Positions 36,404-44,735 of a stretch of DNA of 64,000 nt are shown here, in pieces. Within the stretch, counting starts at the first letter, position 1, and each line of letters begins with the position of its first letter. The notes below the pieces were generated by a model. That model was not told where the DNA came from, did not search any database, and saw only the letters and a list, made by a program, of their open reading frames with translations. This DNA is from CAZBMD01 sp964493325 (GTDB lineage Bacteria; Babelota; Babeliae; Babelales; RVW-14), in the NCBI GenBank assembly GCA_964493325.1, contig CAZBMD010000005.1:1-64000 (forward strand), written 5' to 3'. The position numbers were made by a program, and so were the translations under genes.

Positions 36404-36479
36404 GGGTTGCTAGCTCAATTGGTAGAGCAACAGACTCTTAATCTGCAGGTTCAGGGTTCGAGTCCCTGGCGACCCACCA
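36404..36479 (+). tRNA. tRNA-Lys (anticodon CTT)
   Basis: 76 bases with encoded CCA. Acceptor GGGTTGC pairs with GCGACCC; D arm GCTCAATTGGTAGAGC; anticodon loop CTCTTAA with anticodon CTT; T arm CAGGGTTCGAGTCCCTG. The outermost anticodon-stem pair is A-C, a small irregularity. Confidence 0.95.
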
Positions 36480-36546
36480 TTCGCCCTTGCTTTTATTAAG
36501 CTATGGCGAGAACTTATCGAAAAAAATTATTTCTTAGAGCAAGCTT

Positions 36547-36633
36547 GCAAGAGTGGCGGAATTGGTAGACGCACTGGCCTTAGGAGCCAGCCCTCGAAAG
36601 AGGATGGGGGTTCGAGTCCCCCCTCTTGCACCA
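36547..36633 (+). tRNA. tRNA-Leu (anticodon TAG)
   Basis: 87 bases with encoded CCA. Acceptor GCAAGAG pairs perfectly with CTCTTGC; anticodon stem CTGGC/GCCAG around CTTAGGA gives anticodon TAG; a long variable arm (CCTCGAAAGAGG) and T arm GGGGGTTCGAGTCCCCC are typical of class II tRNA-Leu. Confidence 0.96.
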
Positions 36634-36781
36634 AGTTTCTTATTCTGAAAACTTGACCTCTTCCCATATTTCATTCTTATACTAAACGCGACACATCTTT
36701 TTTTACACTCATGACAAATTTTCTTAACCTTGAGAAAAATACTCTCCTCAATAATTTTTTTATCAAAGGAAAGGAGTCCGC

Positions 36782-38164
36782 ATGTTACTAGATACGCTAT
36801 CTAGCGTCGCACAAGACACTTTGGATGCAGAAGAATTTGGGCAAATTAATCGAGATCTTGAATCAACTTCAAGTGGCAACGGAGTCCATCTTTCCTTTTT
36901 AATATCACCGATATCATCACATCTTCTTACCGTAACCATTGATATTAACCATGAATTGATCAAGCAAATTCATAAATGCACGCTTGAATTATTTGGACAA
37001 AACCGCCTCGACGGACTTGATAACTTCATGATTCCAGCAGAATATTTACTCGAACACTTTAAAAATGAAATCGAAAGTAAAATAAAAAATATTTTTTTTC
37101 GGATTATCGTTCTGGATTATTTAACGGAACAACTTATTAGACGCAAAATCCTTATCGCTAACTACCCGCGCCTTGTACGCATCGACAACAATCCTCCCGA
37201 AGCTATTTCTTATCACTTTGACATCTCCACAGCCGATCAGATCGAGCTCAAAGAATGGAAACATTTTGCGTTCAAATCTCCCAAACGGAAAAAATACAAA
37301 GATCTTGATAAACAAGTAGTATATTTTCTTGATGCCGAAGCTATCCTTTCAAAAAAACAAAACCACAATGTCATAGAAGAAAACGACTGGGTCTGCTTTA
37401 CTGCGATGCCTGTTGATGCACAGCACTCACCAATTGCTTCATCGATGTTCAGCTCTTTTTGGTGCCGCGTCAAAACCAAAGATGTGCCTAGCCACTTTTC
37501 ATCACTCTTTTTAAATAAAACCCAAGGCGACCATTTTGTTACCAACGCGTTTGAACTTGACGACTCTATTGGGGAGTACGACCAAAAACAATTCAACTTT
37601 CTGATAACAATCAAAGCAATCACCAAGGGCATGACGCTCAACCTTGATCACTTCAAGGGATTATTCAAATTGAAAAATAAAATAGAAATTCACAATAAAC
37701 TGATGGAAGTTTTTTCCTATCGCAACGATATATCCCAACGCAAGACAATCATTGAAGAGGTGTTCCATCTCTTTCTTGCTAAACACCGATTTGAAGTGCC
37801 CAAACACCTTGTATTACGACGCCAGGAGGACATTTTACTTGCCCTTATGAAGCAACCAGACTATCAGGTCTACAAAATGCAAAAAGACTTTGGTGAACAA
37901 ATAGAACTACTCGCAGAAAAACAACTTAAGGAAGAAATTATTATCGATCAGATAGCATATCAAGAAAACATTGAATGCAGCACACGTGATATTCAGCAAT
38001 ATCTACACCTTTTTAATAATAAACGCCTACGAGAATTCGTCTATTTTAGGCCTATTTTAGAGCGAATTGATACTACTGATCGACCAATAAATGCTTGTAT
38101 TCTAGGTCAAGCTGTTACGCGAGAAAAAACTCTTAACCATATGATCCTTCAACTTTCTCAGTAG
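36782..38164 (+). CDS. tig: Divergent trigger factor-like chaperone
   Basis: 460 residues, with AAGGAG before the ATG and no signal peptide. The order fits trigger factor. An N-terminal ribosome-binding-like domain ends in a strand YHFDISTADQIELKEWKHF at 144-162, the usual join to the next part. A PPIase-like domain begins at VIEENDWVCFTAM (198-210). A helical C-terminal domain holds AKHRFEVPKHLVLRRQEDIL (333-352) and EEIIIDQIAYQENIECSTRD. The ribosome-docking GFRxGxxP loop is not recognisable; its place holds GLDNFMIPAEYL. It should bind nascent chains, perhaps with weaker ribosome contact. Follows the two tRNA genes. Confidence 0.72.
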   Translation: MLLDTLSSVAQDTLDAEEFGQINRDLESTSSGNGVHLSFLISPISSHLLTVTIDINHELIKQIHKCTLELFGQNRLDGLDNFMIPAEYLLEHFKNEIESKIKNIFFRIIVLDYLTEQLIRRKILIANYPRLVRIDNNPPEAISYHFDISTADQIELKEWKHFAFKSPKRKKYKDLDKQVVYFLDAEAILSKKQNHNVIEENDWVCFTAMPVDAQHSPIASSMFSSFWCRVKTKDVPSHFSSLFLNKTQGDHFVTNAFELDDSIGEYDQKQFNFLITIKAITKGMTLNLDHFKGLFKLKNKIEIHNKLMEVFSYRNDISQRKTIIEEVFHLFLAKHRFEVPKHLVLRRQEDILLALMKQPDYQVYKMQKDFGEQIELLAEKQLKEEIIIDQIAYQENIECSTRDIQQYLHLFNNKRLREFVYFRPILERIDTTDRPINACILGQAVTREKTLNHMILQLSQ

Positions 38165-38224
38165 GAACAGACGTTTGAACCTTGCACTCATCTCATTTCT
38201 TGGCTAAACTAAAGACAATTACCT

Positions 38225-38230
38225 TATAAT
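38225..38230 (+). promoter_or_regulatory. rpmH: Possible -10 element for rpmH
   Basis: TATAAT stands 64 bases before the rpmH start, with TTGGCT 19 bases upstream as a weak -35. Sigma-70-type by inspection only. Confidence 0.35.
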
Positions 38231-38293
38231 TTTGTCAACTTACAGCGTTCGTCTGGCCATGCCAGGAAATGAATATTGCAAACAGGAGCTACT

Positions 38294-38428
38294 ATGTCAG
38301 TAACCTACCAACCGAGTGTTATCAAACGTAAAAGAAAACACGGTTTTCGTAAAAGAATGGCCACCAAAGATGGTCGTAAAGTTATCAACAGACGCCGCAG
38401 CAAAGGTCGCAAGCGTCTTGCTGTCTAA
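38294..38428 (+). CDS. rpmH: Ribosomal protein L34
   Basis: 44 residues, basic, with AGGAG before the ATG. It shows the L34 pattern: YQPS, then KRKRKHGFRKRMATKDGRK, then INRRRSKGRKRLAV. Part of the large ribosomal subunit. Followed by rnpA and yidD as in most bacteria. Too short to be found by length alone. Confidence 0.97.
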   Translation: MSVTYQPSVIKRKRKHGFRKRMATKDGRKVINRRRSKGRKRLAV

Positions 38429-38433
38429 TTTAT

Positions 38434-38459
38434 CGTAGGCTTATTTTGATAAGCCTACG
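38434..38459 (+). terminator. Hairpin between rpmH and rnpA
   Basis: CGTAGGCTTA and its perfect complement flank the loop TTTTGA, six bases after the rpmH stop. There is no T-run, so it may act as an attenuator or as an RNA-stability element giving more rpmH than rnpA expression. Confidence 0.55.
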
Positions 38460-38469
38460 AACACTTCTC

Positions 38470-38841
38470 ATGAAAAATTTCTCGACTCTTTTTCACTTTT
38501 CTCGTTCCGAAATTACTCGTTTTTTTTCTCGTGCTCAGCTCAAGAAAAAAACTGGCGGCTTACGTTTGCTCCAAGCGCAACCAGAAGCTCCTATTGAATT
38601 TGGAAAGCTTTTAATTGTAACACCACGAGCATCTGGCAACGCATGTCAGCGCAACCGCCTTCGTCGTAGGCTCAAGGCTATTTTTTACGAAAATCAGCTG
38701 TATCAGCACAAAGTTATCTCGGCAGTACTTGTCTACAAACAAGCACAGGATCTCTCTTTTGAGCAACTCACCAGTTTTTTAATGAAGCACATTCCATTAG
38801 TCACCTCTCCAGATCAATCTCATGATAAAGATAAAATCTAA
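38470..38841 (+). CDS. rnpA: Ribonuclease P protein component
   Basis: 123 residues from the ATG at 38470; a TTG at 38446 lies inside the preceding hairpin and is unlikely. The conserved RNA-binding helix is seen as GNACQRNRLRRRLKAIF, preceded by FGKLLIVTPRASG and followed by AVLVYKQ. It binds the catalytic RNA that removes tRNA 5' leaders. Order rpmH-rnpA-yidD is the classical one. Confidence 0.9.
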   Translation: MKNFSTLFHFSRSEITRFFSRAQLKKKTGGLRLLQAQPEAPIEFGKLLIVTPRASGNACQRNRLRRRLKAIFYENQLYQHKVISAVLVYKQAQDLSFEQLTSFLMKHIPLVTSPDQSHDKDKI

Positions 38842-38854
38842 AATCAAGGCAACT

Positions 38855-39070
38855 ATGGTTATGATGTATCAAGCAATTCGTCCAATGCTTGGTCTCTCTG
38901 ATGTCTGTATTTTCCCCATATCTTGTTCTCAATTTGCAGCTTATCAACTGCAAAAGCGATCACTCTTTGTGGCTATACCACGTATCGCACTCCGCCTGCT
39001 CTCGTGCAACCCATTAACAGCTCTGATGCTGCACCTGCGGTGGAAATTCTTTCTATCAAAAAAACTATAA
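38855..39070 (+). CDS. yidD: YidD-like membrane protein insertion factor
   Basis: 71 residues from the ATG at 38855 (AAGG upstream); a start at 38822 would overlap rnpA by 20 bases. MYQAIRPMLGL, the cysteine motif PISCSQFAAYQLQK and RLLSCNPL match the YidD pattern, although FxPSCSxY has changed to FPISCSQF and the usual HPGGxDP end is missing. YidD helps YidC insert membrane proteins; yidC does not follow in this window. Divergent but well supported by position. Confidence 0.75.
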   Translation: MVMMYQAIRPMLGLSDVCIFPISCSQFAAYQLQKRSLFVAIPRIALRLLSCNPLTALMLHLRWKFFLSKKL

Positions 39071-39149
39071 ATTCAGGCCATAGGGAACCATCAGCAATCG
39101 GCACATTCTTATACTCGTCTTGCAAACGAGAGGATTAGGCCTTAAATTT

Positions 39150-39179
39150 TTGAGGCAGGAGAAATTCCTCCTGCCTCAA
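39150..39179 (+). terminator. Hairpin after yidD
   Basis: A 12-base-pair perfect stem (TTGAGGCAGGAG with its complement) around AAATTC. A run of four T precedes it, so it is best as terminator on the minus strand, and possible on the plus strand, for the rpmH operon. Confidence 0.55.
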
Positions 39180-39194
39180 TCGCACGTTCTACAA

Positions 39195-39297
39195 AATAAT
39201 GGTTCGATACATTTTGTTCTTCATTCGACAAGCTCATGATTCATAAAACACTCCCGCCTACGCCAAGGCTATGGCGCGGCAGGAACCATGACCGAAC
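39195..39297. repeat. Palindrome-rich intergenic element
   Basis: This stretch has the look of dispersed intergenic repeats: CATTCGACAAGCTCATGATTC and GCCAAGGCTATGGCGCGGC form imperfect inverted repeats, with a higher GC content than the surroundings. No second full copy is in the window, so its repeat nature is inferred. Confidence 0.3.
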
Positions 39298-39300
39298 AGC

Positions 39301-42060
39301 TTATTTGCCCACACGACCCACGCGCACACGGGCCATATTTTCGGTTTTCAGATATTTTGCTGCAATCTCATTGAGCTCTTTTACGGTCATTGCCTGAACG
39401 CGCGCAAGTACCTTGTCGTAATAATCAAAGCCAAGACCAAGGGAATAAAGGCTGCAAAACATAGTGGCAATAGTTTTGTTACTTCCAACAAGGTCGATCA
39501 ATTCTTTCAGGTACAGCTGCTGCGATGCGGCAAGCTCTTGCTCGGTGACACCGCCTGTTGCAACATCATCAATCATCTGACACATCTGTTTTTCTGCCGC
39601 TTCAAGGTTTTCAAGGCTCAACGACGAACTCAGATAATCAAATCCATGATGACGTGCGGCGTTGATTGCAAATCCTCCTGATGCCGAATAGAACATACCA
39701 CTTTCTTCGCGCAACTGATAAATACGCGAACCAAGTGAATGAAAAGTAATAAAATTCAGCATGCGAAGCGGGACAACATCTTGATCATAAATAGTGAGAG
39801 GCGATGGTTGCCCCATCATTAGAACAACTTGGTCGCGCACCATAAAAATATCTTCTTCTCTGCGAGGCTCAAACTGCCCAGGCGTCCAGGTTGCTTGCTG
39901 ATAGGCACTACCTGTCCACTGCCCAAAAAGATCTCTAATCTTTTGCTCCATCTGCTCTGGTTCAAAGTTTCCAACCACAGCCATAACCATGCTTGACGGT
40001 GTTACATATTTCTTGTGAAGTTTTACAAGGTCATCCGTTGTTACACCCTCAACAAGCTCAATAGCTTCATCAAACGTCCATGCGTACGGCGTCCCGTTAT
40101 ACAACTGATTGCGTAAGGCACGCGAGCCCACACTTGCCGCAGAATCTTTTGCACGCTCGTAAGAGTTGATGGTAATTGCTTTGAGCCTATCAAGCGCCTC
40201 TTTCGGAAAGGTTGGGTGCTGCAAAACGTGCAAGAAATGTTCAAATACTTGTTCAATATCCTCACTCAATAAAGATATCTTTCCGCCTCCTTGCCCAAAA
40301 CCGTATCCAACCCCTTTTATTTCAAAAATATCCACATTCTGTTTTTTTGTATACCCGTCACTACCTTCGATGAGCATGTCCATCATCAAATCGATAAGCG
40401 CTCCTTCTTTGGTATTTGAAAAAAACGAAGCATCTTTGAATTGACACTTAAGCGTTACAATCGGCCAAATATTTTTCTGCTTGAGCAAGACGGTCAAACC
40501 GTTTGGCAAAGTAAATTCTCGGTCCGGCTTTGGAAATGAAAAATCAAGAGGAACTGGCTCTGAACATTCGTACACTGCTTTTAGGTCTTCAAGAGGCCTT
40601 GTTCGCTGATGCCGTTTGAGAATTTCTTGATCAAGACTGTCTGACAATTCTTTGGCAGCCTGCTTGATATCTTTGCGGCTTTCTGGAAGCGGCAAAATTT
40701 CAATCTGGTTCATCAAAAATGGGTCTAAGTGTGTCTTAATAAATTCTTGAAGCTGCGCAGATGTAATGCTGTTGTAGCGATTGATACGCTCAAAAATATC
40801 AAATTCGTTCCCTGTTGTAAAAAATGACTTAATCCATCGATACACAAAATCACTCTGATGCTGCATCTTTTGAACAAATGACCGAATCTTACCTTTGGCC
40901 ATGCGCTCAAGTTCATCATCCGTAAAACCTTCGTGCGTGATACGGCTCAACTCTTTTTGAATGAGTGAGCGGCATTTATCAATCTTGCCCAAAATTGGTT
41001 CAACAACAATAAAAAAGATACCAGCGTTTACAAATTTTGATGCTTTGATGTACACCGAAGATGCAACTTTTTTGTCTTCGACTAGCAATTTATACAACCG
41101 GCTACTATGCCCCTTACCCAAAAGACTTTCTATGGCTGATGAAAACATCTCATCTTTATCTGCAATACCAGGAATGGACCAATAAAATGCAAGTGCTTCT
41201 TTGGAGACATCTTCATATAGCCTGGTTCTATGCGTAACAAGCTCTGGCACAAGCTGCGGAAACTCTTTGTTAACCGATTTTTCATCACACTGAATGCCAC
41301 CAAAATGTTTTTTTGCAAGGCTAATTGCTTCATCACTATCAACATCACCAACAATAAAAAGTGTTGCCCGGTCGGGACGATAATATTTTTTATAAAACTT
41401 TTTGAGCGCATGCGCTTTAATGTTGAGCAAATCTTCTTTGTACCCAATCACCGGAGCGTGATATGGATGGTTGGAAGGAAAAAGCAATGAGGCAGCTTTT
41501 TGCATAGCGATTCGCCAGTAATTGTCTTTACCAATTCGAAGTTCCTGAATAACCGCTTTAAGCTCAGAAGCCAAATGCTCTTCTTCAAATCGAGAGTTAC
41601 TCATGCAGTCGGCAAGAATTTCTACAAATGGCTGCCAGTTTGCCTTATTCGATTCAAAATAATAACTGGTCACATCTGACGATGTGTAGGCATTAAATTT
41701 AGCCCCATATTTTCGAGCAATTGCGTCAATGTCACCCTCTGCTAGGCGATCGGTTCCTTTAAAAATCATGTGCTCAATTAAATGCGCAAGACCACGCTCA
41801 CCCGACTCTTCAACATAGGAACCTACGTCATATGCTATTTGTACCAAAACTTTTGGAACCGAAGGGCTACTAAAAACAAGCACCTTCATGCCATTATCAA
41901 GAATTTCTTTTTTGATCTTTTCTGTCGGGACCTGCACTCGCGACTTACGCTTCTCAATCGTAATCATGTTTGACCTATACCACCAAAGAGCTAAACCTAC
42001 TCCTGCTCCTGCTCCAAGCAGAAGCAATACTGCTGTTTTTATTTTTATCGACATCTTCAT
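39301..42060 (-). CDS. Membrane-anchored M16 zinc metallopeptidase (two-domain)
   Basis: 919 residues with AGGAG 5 bases before the ATG. Residues 8-27 are one hydrophobic anchor. The first M16 half has the inverted zinc motif HLIEH (His93, Glu96, His97) followed by MIFKGT, and about 75 residues later ELKAVIQEL, which can give the third zinc ligand. The second half (from about residue 505, FTLPNGLTVLLKQ) is a second M16 fold lacking the zinc motif, as in pitrilysin-type enzymes. It should degrade peptides in the periplasm. Divergent from the GT9 gene at 42136. Confidence 0.93.
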   Translation of the reverse strand: MKMSIKIKTAVLLLLGAGAGVGLALWWYRSNMITIEKRKSRVQVPTEKIKKEILDNGMKVLVFSSPSVPKVLVQIAYDVGSYVEESGERGLAHLIEHMIFKGTDRLAEGDIDAIARKYGAKFNAYTSSDVTSYYFESNKANWQPFVEILADCMSNSRFEEEHLASELKAVIQELRIGKDNYWRIAMQKAASLLFPSNHPYHAPVIGYKEDLLNIKAHALKKFYKKYYRPDRATLFIVGDVDSDEAISLAKKHFGGIQCDEKSVNKEFPQLVPELVTHRTRLYEDVSKEALAFYWSIPGIADKDEMFSSAIESLLGKGHSSRLYKLLVEDKKVASSVYIKASKFVNAGIFFIVVEPILGKIDKCRSLIQKELSRITHEGFTDDELERMAKGKIRSFVQKMQHQSDFVYRWIKSFFTTGNEFDIFERINRYNSITSAQLQEFIKTHLDPFLMNQIEILPLPESRKDIKQAAKELSDSLDQEILKRHQRTRPLEDLKAVYECSEPVPLDFSFPKPDREFTLPNGLTVLLKQKNIWPIVTLKCQFKDASFFSNTKEGALIDLMMDMLIEGSDGYTKKQNVDIFEIKGVGYGFGQGGGKISLLSEDIEQVFEHFLHVLQHPTFPKEALDRLKAITINSYERAKDSAASVGSRALRNQLYNGTPYAWTFDEAIELVEGVTTDDLVKLHKKYVTPSSMVMAVVGNFEPEQMEQKIRDLFGQWTGSAYQQATWTPGQFEPRREEDIFMVRDQVVLMMGQPSPLTIYDQDVVPLRMLNFITFHSLGSRIYQLREESGMFYSASGGFAINAARHHGFDYLSSSLSLENLEAAEKQMCQMIDDVATGGVTEQELAASQQLYLKELIDLVGSNKTIATMFCSLYSLGLGFDYYDKVLARVQAMTVKELNEIAAKYLKTENMARVRVGRVGK

Positions 42061-42135
42061 ACAAACTCCTATTCCCTGTATACTTTTTCCTCATCTTTGT
42101 ATCAGTTTAAAAATTGTAAATCAAAAGAACAAGGA

Positions 42136-43215
42136 ATGAAGATTCTGATCATCCGGCTCTCTGCAATTGGGGATGTAATCCACACACTACCGGCTCTTTT
42201 TTTAATTAAAAAACAAATTCCTCACGCTCACGTTACCTGGGTAGTACAACAAAAAGCTGCATCGCTCATTCAAGATCAACCATTTATTGACCAAGTACAT
42301 GTGCTCCCCGATAAATTTCTTGCGCTACAAAATTTGCCAAACACCTGGAGGCTTATAAAAAAACTACGCAAACATACGTGGGATGCTATTATTGATTTTC
42401 AAGGAATTCACAAAGCTACCGCGTTGCTCTTTTTTCTACGAGGAAAAAAATATGGATTTTCGGCAACCCACGCACGCGCTAGCATAACAAGTTGGTTCAC
42501 TCATCATCATATTGAACCTGAATATACAAACATTATCCAAAAAAACTTGGCTCTTGCCTCAGAAGTTATTCTAGACCAGACCAAGATAACCGCCTGCCCA
42601 GCCATTAGCACACTGCAGCAATCTTTATTTTTGCATTATCCAGATAAGAGCAAAATAGCTGTTGATTTGTTTTGCTCGCAGCATCACCTAAAAAAAATCA
42701 TTGCGCTTTGCCCCAACACAACCTGGCCATCAAAGCATTGGCCCCCAGAACGCTGGGCAAACCTAGCACAAAAACTCACTCAAACACTTTCTCCAGAATA
42801 TTCTATTGTTCTTGTTGGAACAGCTTTTGGCCCTGCCGCAAAGCAGCTAGCAACCAGTCTAGACACAATGAATGTCCAGCTACCGTTTGTACCAGCGTGG
42901 GACCTTATCACAACCGCATACTTTTTTAGCAAAGCAAGCATGGTAATTGCCCCTGATACAGGACTATTGCATCTTGCTGACTACCTAGGTATCCCAGCCG
43001 TGGGCATCTTTGGACCAACAAGCAAAAAACTCCACGGACCCTTTTTAACCAATTTGTCAGTCACCCACACAATTCAAGTTGAATGTTCGCACACCTACAA
43101 AAAGAATCATGGAAAAAATCAAAAAACTGTCGACGCTGACAATTGTATGTATAAACTATCTTCAGAGCAGGTTTTTAATGCCATTCTTGGCATGACCAAG
43201 AAGCTTCAAAAATAA
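42136..43215 (+). CDS. Heptosyltransferase-I-like GT9 glycosyltransferase
   Basis: 359 residues from the ATG at 42136 where the family start MKILIIRLSAIGDVIHTLPA begins. AAGGA abuts this ATG with no spacing, which is unusual; a TTG 13 codons upstream would add a basic tail. The second half has FAL-type strand IIALCPNTTWPSKHWPPERW and MVIAPDTGLLHLADYLGIP (donor-binding motif) and FGPTSKK. It resembles WaaC/RfaC, which adds heptose to the lipid A inner core, suggesting an outer membrane with at least a short LPS core. Followed by a TolC-family gene. Confidence 0.88.
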   Translation: MKILIIRLSAIGDVIHTLPALFLIKKQIPHAHVTWVVQQKAASLIQDQPFIDQVHVLPDKFLALQNLPNTWRLIKKLRKHTWDAIIDFQGIHKATALLFFLRGKKYGFSATHARASITSWFTHHHIEPEYTNIIQKNLALASEVILDQTKITACPAISTLQQSLFLHYPDKSKIAVDLFCSQHHLKKIIALCPNTTWPSKHWPPERWANLAQKLTQTLSPEYSIVLVGTAFGPAAKQLATSLDTMNVQLPFVPAWDLITTAYFFSKASMVIAPDTGLLHLADYLGIPAVGIFGPTSKKLHGPFLTNLSVTHTIQVECSHTYKKNHGKNQKTVDADNCMYKLSSEQVFNAILGMTKKLQK

Positions 43216-43262
43216 AAAGATAACATATGAAATTGAGCAATGCTCAAAGGGGAGGCTCCGCC

Positions 43263-44603
43263 ATGATCCAAAGACGCATGTCACTCTTGTTACTAGTCGC
43301 TGTAGCATGTGCAGGAGTAAGTAACGCAAAGCACCAAAAACCAGTAAAAATGACGCTTCAGCCAACACGCCCAACAACTCTTTCTATCTCTTCGGCAATT
43401 AGCCTTGCTCATAAGCATCGGCCAGATCTTTGCGCTTTGCAACATGCTATTCAAGAACGTAAAATGGAAGCCCGTGCGCTGCTTTCGGAATATTATCCAC
43501 AAGTTGGGCTGGAAAGCCGCTATGTACAATCACGCGGGGAAAAAAATCCCAGCGGCACAACCGTACTTGAAGCTCGGCAGCTCATATACCAATTTGGCGG
43601 TCCCTTGGAAAAATATCGCCAGGCAAAAAAAGTCACTCGCGTACAAGAATTTATAAGTGATGCGGAAAGAAATCAAATTCAGCATGAAGTTGAACAAGCT
43701 TTTTTGCAAAGTTGGCTTTTGCAACGACAAGAAGAGTCGATAAAAAAATTATACAACTCAACCCGTGAAGTTTTTGCCAAAGCAACACACGAAAATGAAT
43801 TAAAGCTCCTTAATAAAAGCGACTGGCTCAAAAGCGCCAGCGACCATGCTGCAGAGCTAAGCCAAGTTGATACATACCAAGACTCCATGATTATAGCTGA
43901 ACGCAAACTTGAATTTTTGCTTGGGCAATCACTCGAACTAACTCTTGTTGAAAATAAGATCTCATCCCCAGAACGCACCACACTTGAGTGGAATGAACAT
44001 CAAACAATAGAACTTGCACCACGTGAAACATATTACCAAGCAGCCATTAAACATCGTCTAGACCTGAAAATTGGTGACAAAAATATCGAAATAGCACGCG
44101 ATGGCGCTAAAATTGCCTGCCAAGCCAACATGCCTACAACATTCGCCTTTGCCAATGTTTCGCATCTTCACAACCCTTCAGTTGAAGGAGTGCCAGGTAT
44201 GAACGGTTTTCATCAAGTTGGCATTGGCGTACGATGGAATATCTTTGATGGAGCACTCACTCATTTTAAAACCGGTAAGGCTGAAGCAAGTAAAATGCGT
44301 GCTATTTTAGAAAAAGATAGTGTTATTCAAAAAATTCGCTTTGAAGTAGAAGCTGCATATCGAGAACTATCAAAATCAGTCACCACGCTCAAGGCTAAAG
44401 ATATCGAACTGATTAAAACAAAAAATGACCTAGAGCTGAGTGAACAACGATTTGCAATTGGGGATATATCTAAAGTTGAACTCAGTACGGCAAAAACAGC
44501 ATGGGAACAAGCATATCTTTCGTGGCGCAGGGCAAAAATTGATGCAGCACTCCGCAAGAGTGATTTGTTATTTGCCTGCGGCTATCCGCCAAGCTTGAAT
44601 TAA
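43263..44603 (+). CDS. TolC-family outer membrane channel protein
   Basis: 446 residues from the ATG at 43263, which has AAAGGGGAGG upstream. Signal peptide MIQRRMSLLLLVAVACAGVSNA. Two outer-membrane efflux (OEP) repeats of long helices with short strands: YPQVGLESRYVQSRG and the matching VGIGVRWNIFDGALTHFKTG, followed by helices rich in E, K, L and A. Trimers of such proteins form a tunnel across the outer membrane for type I secretion or efflux. No inner-membrane partner genes are adjacent. It could export some of the window's secreted proteins, but those have Sec signals. Confidence 0.9.
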   Translation: MIQRRMSLLLLVAVACAGVSNAKHQKPVKMTLQPTRPTTLSISSAISLAHKHRPDLCALQHAIQERKMEARALLSEYYPQVGLESRYVQSRGEKNPSGTTVLEARQLIYQFGGPLEKYRQAKKVTRVQEFISDAERNQIQHEVEQAFLQSWLLQRQEESIKKLYNSTREVFAKATHENELKLLNKSDWLKSASDHAAELSQVDTYQDSMIIAERKLEFLLGQSLELTLVENKISSPERTTLEWNEHQTIELAPRETYYQAAIKHRLDLKIGDKNIEIARDGAKIACQANMPTTFAFANVSHLHNPSVEGVPGMNGFHQVGIGVRWNIFDGALTHFKTGKAEASKMRAILEKDSVIQKIRFEVEAAYRELSKSVTTLKAKDIELIKTKNDLELSEQRFAIGDISKVELSTAKTAWEQAYLSWRRAKIDAALRKSDLLFACGYPPSLN

Positions 44604-44735
44604 AAATTCAAACAGAGTAAAAAACATCATAATAATCGACTATACAATATATCGCGCTTCCTTATAAATTGACTTTATCAATAATATGCTTACTTTAAAG
44701 CATGGTTATTTATAATAATTTTTAAGGATATCGAT

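Noticed and set aside
38164..38293. Replication origin beside rpmH
   Set aside because: No cluster of DnaA boxes is visible and dnaA is absent.
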